From Patescibacteria group bacterium (GTDB lineage: Bacteria; Patescibacteriota; Gracilibacteria; UBA1369), in assembly GCA_018825335.1 (NCBI GenBank), contig JAHJEW010000098.1:1-36533 (forward strand): a stretch of DNA of 36,533 nucleotides. Direction: 5' to 3'. Shown piece by piece: positions 19,402-27,531 of the stretch. Below the pieces are notes generated by a model. It saw only the letters and a list, made by a program, of their open reading frames with translations, was not told the DNA's origin and made no database searches. Numbering within the stretch: position 1 is the stretch's first letter; each line of letters begins with the position of its first letter. Position numbers and translations under genes: made by a program.

Positions 19402-21126
19402 ATGAAATATTCAAAACTTTTCGGGAAGACAAGGCTTAAAGCGCCGCACGACGCCCAGTCGGTGAATGCCGGGCTTCTTTCGCAGGCCGGGTTTATAGAC
19501 AAGGTGGCCGCCGGCATTTACAGCTTTTTGCCTTTGGGGCTGCGGGTTTTACATAAGATCAACGCGATCATAAGGGACGAGATGGACAAGGCCGGCGGCC
19601 AGGAGATACTGATGCCGGCGCTGCACCCGCAGGAGCTTTGGGAAATCACCGGGCGCACCAGGACCATGGACGATGTTTTGTACAGAACCAGGGGCGCCGG
19701 CAACAAGGACTTTATTTTTGGGGCCAGCCACGAGGAGGCCGTTACTCCGCTTGCGGCAAAATTTGTGCAGTCGTATAAGGATCTCCCCTTCTCCGTTTAT
19801 CAGATTCAGACGAAGTTTCGCGATGAGCCGCGCGCAAAATCGGGGCTTTTGCGCGGGCGCGAGTTCGGGATGAAAGACATGTACAGCTTTCATCGTGACG
19901 AAAAGGATTTGGATGAATACTACGAAAAAATCAAGCGGACCTATCTGAACGTTTATGAACGCTGCGGCATGAAGGCTTACATTGTTGAAGCGAGTGGCGG
20001 AGCTTTCAGCGACAAATTTTCGCACGAATATTCAATCGTAACTCCGGCGGGCGAGGATAGTATCATCATCGATACAAAAACGGGACATGCACAGAATACG
20101 GAAATTGCCACGGGGAAGATTAAAAACCCATCCGACAATGAAGAAAGAGAACTGCCAATGAAGGAGGTGAAAATCGAAAGAGGGCTGACCGTGGAGGAGA
20201 ACGCGAAGGCTCACAAGGTGGAACCGTGGAGAATTTTGAAATCCGTTGTTTACAAAGTAGACGGCGCCCCGCCAGGGCGGGATCTGCGACGCGGCGAAGG
20301 TTTTTTGGGAGTTGCCATACGCGGGGATCTTTCTATTAACGAGCACAAACTGGAAAAATATCTTGGAAAACCGGTGAAGGCGGCGAGCGCGGAAGAATTA
20401 TCGGAGCTGAAGCTGGTGAGGGGATTTATTTCGCCCGTGGATCAGCCGAATTTAAGGTTTATTGCTGATCACAGCATTAAGAATGTTAAGAATTTTGTGA
20501 CCGGCGCGAACAGGTTGAACCATGATCTTGTGAATGTGAATGAGGGGCGTGATTTTATTATTGATGACTTTACGGATCTTGTTTTGCTGGATGAGAACGC
20601 GCTGGACGGCGGGGATGGACATAAAGTGGAAAAGGCCGTTGAGGCGGGGAATATTTTTAAACTGGGTACAAAGTATTCCACTGCTTTCGGGCTTATGTAT
20701 ACGGATGAGGAGGGCAAGCAACACCCGGTTGTCATGGGATGTTACGGGATTGGCAACACGCGGCTTGTGGGTACGATTGTTGAGGCCAGCCACGATGAAA
20801 ACGGCATTATCTGGCCAAAATCCGTGGCGCCTTATTTGGTGCATCTGGTTTCGCTCGGCAACGATGATAATGTTTTGGCGGGCGCGGAAAAGCTTTATGG
20901 AGAACTAAATGAAAAAGGCGTTGAGGTTCTTTATGATGATCGAAATGAAAGCGCGGGAAAGAAATTGAAGGACGCCGATCTTATTGGTATTCCGCTGCGG
21001 CTGGTTTTGAGCGCGCGAACTTTGAAGGAGGACGCAGTTGAGTGGAAGGTGCGCGGCGAAAAAGAGGTCCGCATGGTGGGACTCGGCGACATTGTGGATA
21101 AAGTGGCTGAATTTGCGAAGAGTTAA
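19402..21126 (+). CDS. proS: Prolyl-tRNA synthetase
   Basis: SQAGFIDKVAAGIYSFLPLGLRVLHKI, GASHEEAVTPLAA, TKFRDEPRAKSGLLRGREFGMKDMYSFH, GCYGIGNTRLVGTIVE. The track start at 19288 overlaps rmlB; ATG 19402 preferred. Confidence 0.95.
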   Translation: MKYSKLFGKTRLKAPHDAQSVNAGLLSQAGFIDKVAAGIYSFLPLGLRVLHKINAIIRDEMDKAGGQEILMPALHPQELWEITGRTRTMDDVLYRTRGAGNKDFIFGASHEEAVTPLAAKFVQSYKDLPFSVYQIQTKFRDEPRAKSGLLRGREFGMKDMYSFHRDEKDLDEYYEKIKRTYLNVYERCGMKAYIVEASGGAFSDKFSHEYSIVTPAGEDSIIIDTKTGHAQNTEIATGKIKNPSDNEERELPMKEVKIERGLTVEENAKAHKVEPWRILKSVVYKVDGAPPGRDLRRGEGFLGVAIRGDLSINEHKLEKYLGKPVKAASAEELSELKLVRGFISPVDQPNLRFIADHSIKNVKNFVTGANRLNHDLVNVNEGRDFIIDDFTDLVLLDENALDGGDGHKVEKAVEAGNIFKLGTKYSTAFGLMYTDEEGKQHPVVMGCYGIGNTRLVGTIVEASHDENGIIWPKSVAPYLVHLVSLGNDDNVLAGAEKLYGELNEKGVEVLYDDRNESAGKKLKDADLIGIPLRLVLSARTLKEDAVEWKVRGEKEVRMVGLGDIVDKVAEFAKS

Positions 21127-21184
21127 GTTTGTCGTGAGAATACGGGCGATGTGGTCAATTGGTATTTTCTTACTTTTTCAATAG

Positions 21185-22045
21185 ATGCGTGTACTTATTC
21201 TGGGCAAAAACGGCATGCTGGGACACGACATGGAAAAGGTTTTTGTTGATACCGATGTGATTGCGCTAAGTTTTCTGGATCTGGATATTACGGATAAGGA
21301 AGCGGTTTTTGAAAAACTTATGACCATTGCGCCGGATATTTTGATCAACTGTACGGGTTACACGGATGTGGATGGCGCGGAAAAGGACGAAGAGAAGGCC
21401 AATGAGGTTAACGGATACGGCGTCGGGGTTCTTGCGCGGGCCTGCCGTGAGATTGACGCGACGCTGGTGCACTTCAGCAGCGATTATGTTTTTCACGGCG
21501 ATAAAAAAAGAGGATATAACGAGGATGACAGCATTAATCCCATAAACGCCTACGGGCGCAGCAAGGCTCTGGGCGAACAGCTGATTTTGGACGAAATGGA
21601 GTCCATAGGCGCGGACACGCCCAAGGAGGGCAAGTTTTTTATTATCCGGACGTCCTGGCTTTACGGCCTGCACGGAAAGAATTTTGTCGAAACCATGCTG
21701 GAGCTGGGAAACCGCGAGGAGCCCCTTAGGGTCGTGGATGACCAGTTTGGTAAACCTACATATACCCTGGATTTGTGCGAACAGGTAAAATGGCTTGCCT
21801 TAAGCCATGAATACCCTTCAGGGATTTATCATGTCACAAACGAGGGCGCGACCACGTGGTTCCGGTTCGCGAAGAAGATTTTTGAGCTTTCAAAAGTGCG
21901 CGGCCGCGTGATACCATGCACAACCGATGAATTTAAACGGCCGGCGCGAAGGCCAAAGTTCTCGGCATTAACAAATAATATGCTGCCAAAACTTAGACCG
22001 TGGGAAGAAGCGCTGGCGGATTATCTTAGATCAAGAAAAACTTAA
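21185..22045 (+). CDS. rmlD: dTDP-4-dehydrorhamnose reductase-like protein
   Basis: LILGKNGMLGHDM, NCTGYTDVDGAEKDEEKANEVNGYGVGVLARAC, FSSDYVFHGDKKRGYNEDD, AYGRSKALGEQ, RTSWLYG. Confidence 0.9.
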   Translation: MRVLILGKNGMLGHDMEKVFVDTDVIALSFLDLDITDKEAVFEKLMTIAPDILINCTGYTDVDGAEKDEEKANEVNGYGVGVLARACREIDATLVHFSSDYVFHGDKKRGYNEDDSINPINAYGRSKALGEQLILDEMESIGADTPKEGKFFIIRTSWLYGLHGKNFVETMLELGNREEPLRVVDDQFGKPTYTLDLCEQVKWLALSHEYPSGIYHVTNEGATTWFRFAKKIFELSKVRGRVIPCTTDEFKRPARRPKFSALTNNMLPKLRPWEEALADYLRSRKT

Positions 22046-22054
22046 CGTTTTTTT

Positions 22055-22804
22055 ATGGATAAAAGTGCCGGAAAGGCCGCAGTAAAGGGTATTGTTCTGG
22101 CGGGAGGAAACGGGCGCAGACTGGAGCCGCTCACCAGCGTTACCAACAAGCATCTTCTGGCGGTTTATGACAAGCCGATGATTTATTATCCTCTTGGAAC
22201 GCTTTTGAATGCGGGGGTTAAAGATATTTTGATTATTACGGGGCGCGATCACGCCGGGAGGTTTCTGAAACTTCTGGGGTCCGGCGGTGATCTTGGGTGC
22301 CGTTTTTCTTTTGCTGTTCAGGACGAAGCCGGGGGGATCGCGCAGGCGCTGGCCCTTGCGGAAAATTTCGTCGGCAAAGACAACTGCGCCGTTATTTTGG
22401 GCGACAATATTTTCGAGGATGATTTTGGCGGTGTAATCGGGGATTTCCGGGATCGGAAGGGCGCGCGCATTTTCATTAAAGACGTACCGGATCCGCATCG
22501 TTTCGGGGTCGCGGAGCTGAATGGAGAGAAGGTTATCAATATTGAGGAAAAGCCATCGAATCCAAAAAGTTCATACGCGGTGACCGGTTTGTATCTTTAT
22601 GACAACGATGTTTTTAGTGTGATTAAGGATATAGAGCCATCCGGCAGAGGCGAAATGGAAATTACCGACGTCAATAATCATTATATTCAAAAAGGGCTTA
22701 TGCGGGCGCACTTTGTTAAGAGAGAATGGACGGACGCGGGGACGTTTGAGAGTTTGTATAACGCCAACAGGATTGCCAGAAATATTGAATTGGCGAAGTC
22801 ATGA
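22055..22804 (+). CDS. rmlA: Glucose-1-phosphate thymidylyltransferase-like nucleotidyltransferase (short form)
   Basis: GIVLAGGNGRRLEPLTSVTNKHLLAVYDKPMIYYPLGTLLNAGVKDILIIT, ILGDNIFEDDFGG, ITDVNNHYIQKG. Confidence 0.87.
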   Translation: MDKSAGKAAVKGIVLAGGNGRRLEPLTSVTNKHLLAVYDKPMIYYPLGTLLNAGVKDILIITGRDHAGRFLKLLGSGGDLGCRFSFAVQDEAGGIAQALALAENFVGKDNCAVILGDNIFEDDFGGVIGDFRDRKGARIFIKDVPDPHRFGVAELNGEKVINIEEKPSNPKSSYAVTGLYLYDNDVFSVIKDIEPSGRGEMEITDVNNHYIQKGLMRAHFVKREWTDAGTFESLYNANRIARNIELAKS

Positions 22805-23805
22805 GTGAAGTTTATAACCCAGACGGCCGGATTCTTGTTGTGGGATCGCTCGCATACGACCATGTTATGCGGCACGCCGGCAGTTTTAAGGATGCGATTT
22901 TGCCGGGCAATTACAATGTTTCGCTGCCCGCCGCAGGTCGTCAGGTCTTTTTTGGCGGATGCGGCGGCAATATTGCTTATAGTTTGAGTCTGTTTGGCGA
23001 GCGGCCGGTTATTATTACGGCCGCCGGAAAGGATTTTGACGATTATGAAAAACGGCTTTCGTCGCTTGGCGTGGACATTTCTTTTGTGACGCGTTCGCGA
23101 CATCTGCCTACGGCCTCCGCCTTTATTGTGACCGACAAGAATGAAAATCAGGTTACGATTTTCGATCCGGGCGCCATGCACGGGGAGGATTGCGCGGTTT
23201 CAATCGGCGATGTTTTGTCGGCGAAACGCGACGCGTCGCAAGACGCGGAGCGCGGCGGGGTTTCCCGCGCTATTATTTCCCCCGACAAACCGTCGAACAT
23301 GCTTAAGTTCGCGCGGGAATGTCGCGAACACGGGATTCCGTATATTTTTGATCCCGCCCAGCAGATTGGCCTTTTTGAGGATGATGAGTTGCTTACCGCT
23401 ATTTCGGGTGCGGAAATTCTCATCGTTAACGAGTATGAAGCGGGGCTTCTGGAAAGTAAGCTGGGTCTTGTGCGCGCGAAGATTGCTACCATGGCGGGGA
23501 TTTATATAGAAACGCACGGGGCGCGCGGCGCGGCGGTGCAGGTTAATTTGGCTGGCAGGGCGTGCGAAATGCTTCACATTGCGGCCGTGGCGCCGACGCG
23601 GCTCATCGATCCGACCGGCTGCGGCGACGCTTTCCGCGCGGGTGTTCTTGTCGGCCTGCAAAGAGGCTTCGGCATTGAGAAAGCCTGCCGCGTCGGCGCG
23701 CTTTTGGCTACATATAGCCTTGAATGCGCAGGAACACAGTCCCACTCTTTTACATTGGCCCGATTCGCCGATCGCTTCAAAGAAAGTTTCGGAGAAAGTT
23801 TTTAG
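22801..23805 (+). CDS. PfkB-family carbohydrate/nucleoside kinase
   Basis: GGCGGNIAYSLSLFGERPVIITAAGKDFDDYEKRL and C-terminal DPTGCGDAFRAGVLVGL; ATGA overlap with upstream gene. Confidence 0.88.
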   Translation: MSEVYNPDGRILVVGSLAYDHVMRHAGSFKDAILPGNYNVSLPAAGRQVFFGGCGGNIAYSLSLFGERPVIITAAGKDFDDYEKRLSSLGVDISFVTRSRHLPTASAFIVTDKNENQVTIFDPGAMHGEDCAVSIGDVLSAKRDASQDAERGGVSRAIISPDKPSNMLKFARECREHGIPYIFDPAQQIGLFEDDELLTAISGAEILIVNEYEAGLLESKLGLVRAKIATMAGIYIETHGARGAAVQVNLAGRACEMLHIAAVAPTRLIDPTGCGDAFRAGVLVGLQRGFGIEKACRVGALLATYSLECAGTQSHSFTLARFADRFKESFGESF

Positions 23806-23823
23806 GTTATAATTGTCCCACTT

Positions 23824-23831
23824 GCTATAAT
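23824..23831 (+). promoter_or_regulatory. Candidate extended -10 promoter of the VKOR gene
   Basis: TG-C-TATAAT about 40 bp upstream of ATG 23871; no clear -35 box. Confidence 0.4.
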
Positions 23832-23870
23832 GCGTGGTGGATATTATCAAAAATTAACAAAAATATTTTT

Positions 23871-24386
23871 ATGGTTCGACAAAAAGTAAATAAACTTCTC
23901 ACCGCAATCGCGGCGCTTTGCTTTGTTGCAATGGGCGTGACGATTTACCTTACCTACATGCATTTTAAGCCGGAAGCGGCCGAATTCTGTAATTTCAGCG
24001 AAGCGTGGAACTGCGATGTCGTCAACAAAAGCGCCTGGTCGGTTGTTGATCTCGGCTTCGTACAGATTCCGGTTGCGATCCTGGGTTTTCTTACGTATTT
24101 AACCTTTTTTGTTGTGTCGATTCTGATCGTAAAAAAAGTGAACTGGCGTAAGATTTGGGGTAGGCTGAACGAAAAGCTGATTTTGAATTTGATGAAGTAT
24201 CTGAGCATAATCGGGTTTGTTTTTAGTCTTTATCTAAGCTATATAGAAGCTTTTGTGCTGCAGACGTTCTGCCTTTTCTGCGTGATTCAGCAGGTGATTA
24301 TTCTTGCGATCATGATTTTGTTTTTTGTGATTCTGGCCGCGATCAAATCGGACATGAATAAGACCCGCGCGTGCGAGTTTTGTTGA
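23871..24386 (+). CDS. Vitamin K epoxide reductase (VKOR) family disulfide-forming membrane protein
   Basis: Four hydrophobic segments; ~150-aa VKOR arrangement with AEFCNFSEAWNCDVVNKSAWSVV and CxxC FCLFC; extra C-terminal CEFC. Confidence 0.9.
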   Translation: MVRQKVNKLLTAIAALCFVAMGVTIYLTYMHFKPEAAEFCNFSEAWNCDVVNKSAWSVVDLGFVQIPVAILGFLTYLTFFVVSILIVKKVNWRKIWGRLNEKLILNLMKYLSIIGFVFSLYLSYIEAFVLQTFCLFCVIQQVIILAIMILFFVILAAIKSDMNKTRACEFC

Positions 24387-24403
24387 TTTTATAATACGGT
24401 TTT

Positions 24404-25120
24404 ATGGACGGATTTTACGCGGATTTGCGGTTCCCGACTGTGGTGGTGACGGCGCTGGTCGATTCGATCAATCCTTGCGCGATCGGGGTTTTGATTCTGC
24501 TGATTTCCACGCTTCTGGCGCTATTTGAGAACAAGAAACGGCTTTTGTTCGTGGGCATTGTTTATGTGGCTGCTGTTTATATCACTTATTTACTTGCCGG
24601 ATTGGGTCTTCTTCTTTTCATTCAGCGGCTTTCCATTCATCTGGAGCAGTCTCTGGGGCTTCTTGTGGGGTGCCTGGTTATTTTTCTGGGTCTTATAGAA
24701 GTCAAGGACGCTTTCTGGCCCAATAAAAAAAAAGGGCCGATTTTGGGGATCAATCCCCGTTACGCGGAAAGAATTAAGGTGATGGCGCATAAGGCGACGG
24801 TTCCCGGTGTAATTGCTCTTGGAATGTTTGTGGCGGCGGTGGAGCTGCCATGCACGGGAGGTCCTTATCTGGCCATTACTACGATTTTGTCACGGAATTT
24901 CGATATGAAGACCTTTTTTTATTTGCTGCTGTATAATTTTATTTTTGTGCTGCCGCTGATTGTAATTGTCGGGCTGGCTTATCTGGGGACGAGCGTGGCG
25001 AGTCTAAAGAAGTGGAAAGAGATGAACAAAAAGTGGATGAGGTTTGGTGCCGGCCTTTTAATGATTGCGCTGGGGATTTTGCTGATGCTGTTGGCGGAGG
25101 ATGTGATCGCGCTGTATTAG
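24404..25120 (+). CDS. CcdA/DsbD-transmembrane-like thiol-disulfide transporter
   Basis: Polytopic membrane protein with DSINPCAIGVLILLISTLL and VAAVELPCTGGPYLAI cysteine motifs. Confidence 0.85.
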   Translation: MDGFYADLRFPTVVVTALVDSINPCAIGVLILLISTLLALFENKKRLLFVGIVYVAAVYITYLLAGLGLLLFIQRLSIHLEQSLGLLVGCLVIFLGLIEVKDAFWPNKKKGPILGINPRYAERIKVMAHKATVPGVIALGMFVAAVELPCTGGPYLAITTILSRNFDMKTFFYLLLYNFIFVLPLIVIVGLAYLGTSVASLKKWKEMNKKWMRFGAGLLMIALGILLMLLAEDVIALY

Positions 25121-25190
25121 GTTTTTTTTTGGTTGTTTTTTAGAAATATTTTAAGTGGAGATTAGATATTTTTCACAACAGTTTGGTAAT

Positions 25191-25224
25191 ATCTTGTCAC
25201 CAGAAAATTCTTGTCACCAAAAAA
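25191..25224. repeat. Two tandem 17-bp copies (WTCTTGTCACCARAAAA)
   Basis: atcttgtcaccagaaaa / ttcttgtcaccaaaaaa, adjacent. Confidence 0.6.
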
Positions 25225-25265
25225 AAAGTAACATATATTTTGTAGCCCATAAAAAGGACAACAAC

Positions 25266-25625
25266 ATGATAAAAGATTTACAAAAACCCGCCACCAAGGG
25301 TGATTTAATGCTTACCAAAAAAGAACTGCGTAAGGAGATGAGTGATTTGAGTAAAGGGCTGCGCGGGGAGATGACCGACATGCGCGGGGAGATTGGAAAT
25401 ATTAAAGTGGACATTCTGGATATCAGGGGAGAGTTGCGGGATATTAGGGCTAATATGTATACAAAGGCGGACCACATGAAGTTTATGGAATGGATGGATG
25501 AGGCGATGACGGAATTGCGGGACACGCGGGATGAAAGGAGGCTATCGGAGTCGCATATGCTGCGCATGGATGACACGCTTGGCGATCATGAAAAGCGGAT
25601 TGTCAGGCTGGAGAAGGCGGCGTAG
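25266..25625 (+). CDS. Small coiled-coil protein of unknown function
   Basis: MIKDLQKPATKGDLMLTKKELRKEMSDLSKGLRGEMTDMRGEIGNIKVDILDIRGELRDIRANM, heptad-like charged repeats. Confidence 0.6.
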   Translation: MIKDLQKPATKGDLMLTKKELRKEMSDLSKGLRGEMTDMRGEIGNIKVDILDIRGELRDIRANMYTKADHMKFMEWMDEAMTELRDTRDERRLSESHMLRMDDTLGDHEKRIVRLEKAA

Positions 25626-25673
25626 GGGGCATGGCGAAAATAGGCATTTTGTTTGTGCCCGGATATTTTAAAA

Positions 25674-25699
25674 AGCGCACTTCGTTTTGCTGCGTGCGT
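25674..25699. repeat. 26-bp repeat copy 1 (AGCGCACTTCGTTTTGCTGCGTGCGT), left of island 1
   Basis: 22/26 identity by eye to 32221-32246. Confidence 0.5.
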
Positions 25700-25712
25700 G
25701 GTTGAAAGAGGA

Positions 25713-25728
25713 AAAACTCACTTACGAA
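25713..25728 (+). repeat. Left arm of perfect 16-bp inverted repeat flanking GC-rich island 1
   Basis: AAAACTCACTTACGAA; exact reverse complement at 26938-26953. Confidence 0.9.
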
Positions 25729-25739
25729 TGGTGAGGGTG

Positions 25740-25772
25740 GCGGACCTGGTTCTTTGTGGGAACCAGGTCCGC
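25740..25772 (-). terminator. Hairpin downstream of the island 1 lipoprotein gene
   Basis: Perfect 13-bp stem GCGGACCTGGTTC-tttgtgg-GAACCAGGTCCGC; no T-tract. Confidence 0.5.
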
Positions 25773-25828
25773 TCCTCGGTTGTGGCGCTCGACCCCCGGT
25801 TTTTAGGCCGGGGGGAGCGCAGGGGGGG

Positions 25829-26659
25829 TCAGTTGGTCCCGAGGGGGATCACGCTGACCGTTGCTGCGCCGCCGCCGAAGGCGACGGCGCAGCCCGACGC
25901 CGACCCGAAGTCGGCGTAGGTGGGGGCTCCGGCCGCCCCCGAGAAGGTGGCATGGCCGGTGTCCCAGGACACCGCGCCAACCACCGCACCGACGACCTTG
26001 ACGGTCTCGGCGCACTTTCCGGCGGCGAACACCACGGATGCGACCGTGGTGTTCGCCGTGGTGGACATCTTTAGGGTTTGGCACCCCCAAAGTCCACTGG
26101 TTGCCCCGTCGGCGTAGGCGTCGCTGACGGCGAGGTAGGCATTGGGATCGTTCGAGGCCGGGGGGCCGTTGAACGAGCACAGTTGGTAGTTGGTGACAGT
26201 GCCACCCGTGCTACCGCCGGTGCCGCCAGTGCCGGTGCTGCCCGTGTTGCAGGCGAACTGCGCCGTGGTGTGCTCGCACACCATCTCGCAGATGCCCGTC
26301 GAGGTCTCGAAGACCTCGCAACCGACGCCCGGGGCGCCCTGGGCGCCCGCGGCACCCGGCGGGAGCTTGATGCTCTCGCCGTTTTCGCATGCCACGACGA
26401 TGGTTCCATCGTCGAGCTGCGTTGCCGTGGACACCACACAGGTGCCCTTGGCGACGTCGGTGCTGGACAGGACGTCGCCGTCCTCGTCCCTGCACACGCG
26501 CATCGAATTGCCATTCTCGTCCTGCTCGTACGAGCAGGACGAGAAGTCGTCGCCGCAGCCCGCGAGGGCCGCAACGACGAGCAGGAGGGTGGTGATGAGG
26601 GCCGCCTTGGCGGCCCTCGCCTTTTTTGCCCCGCAGGGGGGGCGGGTGGCATTCGCCAT
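25829..26659 (-). CDS. GC-rich lipoprotein of unknown function (island 1)
   Basis: Start ATG at 26659 behind SD AAGGAG; MANATRPPCGAKKARAAKAALITTLLLVVAALAGC lipobox, then a Cys-containing region and Gly/Thr linker (GSTGTGGTGGSTGGT). The track start at 26956 lies in the inverted repeat and lacks an SD. Confidence 0.75.
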   Translation of the reverse strand: MANATRPPCGAKKARAAKAALITTLLLVVAALAGCGDDFSSCSYEQDENGNSMRVCRDEDGDVLSSTDVAKGTCVVSTATQLDDGTIVVACENGESIKLPPGAAGAQGAPGVGCEVFETSTGICEMVCEHTTAQFACNTGSTGTGGTGGSTGGTVTNYQLCSFNGPPASNDPNAYLAVSDAYADGATSGLWGCQTLKMSTTANTTVASVVFAAGKCAETVKVVGAVVGAVSWDTGHATFSGAAGAPTYADFGSASGCAVAFGGGAATVSVIPLGTN

Positions 26660-26937
26660 TGTCTCAATCTCCTTCCCCTGGGAGGGGGAACACCGCGCAC
26701 TATGCGCAGTGGCGCCCCTCCGTTCGGGGCACGCAGCTACCAGGGATGATCGGGTCGGACGGCTGCTAGAGCGCGTCGGGTCCGGATCCGTGGCAGGTGT
26801 GTGCCCCGAGGAGGGAAAGGGTTTGGGAGTGTGGCTTATCGCCACAAAAAAGGGAAATTGTGTTTGCTTTCGCAAACTTCGCTGCCAGTTTTTATTAGCG
26901 TGCTGGCGCACGCGGGATCTCGCTTGCGCAAAATCTG

Positions 26938-26953
26938 TTCGTAAGTGAGTTTT
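26938..26953 (-). repeat. Right arm of perfect 16-bp inverted repeat flanking island 1
   Basis: TTCGTAAGTGAGTTTT. Confidence 0.9.
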
Positions 26954-27314
26954 CAAAGGTCAATGCGCCCGAAGGATTTGACTCCGAAAGGGCGACTTTT
27001 CTTATTTATCCACGTTTTGCTGCTCATAAAAAATGGTAAAGCTTTATGGGACGCGGCATAGGCCGTGGCCCGATAAAACCTTATTGATCCGTTTTTTTGA
27101 GCATGTGAGTAAACAAGGAGAGGAATGTATCATATTCCCCTATTTCTGTCAAGCCACATCATTGTTGGATGATGAGCCGGGCAGCTGCCTGTTTAAATGC
27201 GAGGCAGGCGGGAATATTACAATGATTTTTGAGGATAAGTCAAAATATTGTTTTAGGTTTGTCAAAAGGTTTTTGCAGGTAGGGATCGTTTGCCAAAATT
27301 TTTTGCATGGGAAA

Positions 27315-27341
27315 GGGCCGCTTCATGTTATGAAGCGGCCC
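27315..27341. terminator. Strong hairpin, possible terminator, at the left side of island 2
   Basis: Perfect 12-bp stem GGGCCGCTTCAT-gtt-ATGAAGCGGCCC. Confidence 0.45.
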
Positions 27342-27427
27342 ATCGGCGCACCTTGTTGTCCCGAATTAACGGGGCGTTAAGGGCGCCATTCCCGATCTTT
27401 TTTGCTTTGGCTTACCTCCTTTCCGGC

Positions 27428-27455
27428 GGGCGAGGGAGCTTTCACTCCCCCGCCC
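27428..27455 (-). terminator. Hairpin downstream of the Cys-rich gene
   Basis: GGGCGAGGGAG-ctttca-CTCCCCCGCCC. The single mismatch becomes a G-U wobble in the minus-strand RNA; no T-tract. Confidence 0.4.
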
Positions 27456-27531
27456 CATGCTCACGGTTGCCGTCCGCGTGGTCTTTTTTCTCACAGCTGG
27501 CTGGGCTGTAAGTCACCCGGTAGCGGTAGTG

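Noticed and set aside
26078-26948. Plus-strand ORFs of 223 and 252 aa in island 1
   Set aside because: Antisense to the lipoprotein, which has a clear SD, signal peptide and lipobox on the minus strand.
25740-26953. Integron gene cassette with attC
   Set aside because: No GTTRRRY/RYYYAAC core pair or integrase seen; the inverted-repeat description is all that can be supported.
26660-26956. N-terminal extension of the island 1 lipoprotein ORF (MKTHLRTDFAQARSR...)
   Set aside because: Starts inside the inverted repeat and passes through the leader hairpins; a standard SD and signal peptide begin at 26659.
27033-27380. 115-aa plus-strand ORF between islands 1 and 2
   Set aside because: No SD, no recognisable family, and it runs through the 27315-27341 hairpin; not enough support.
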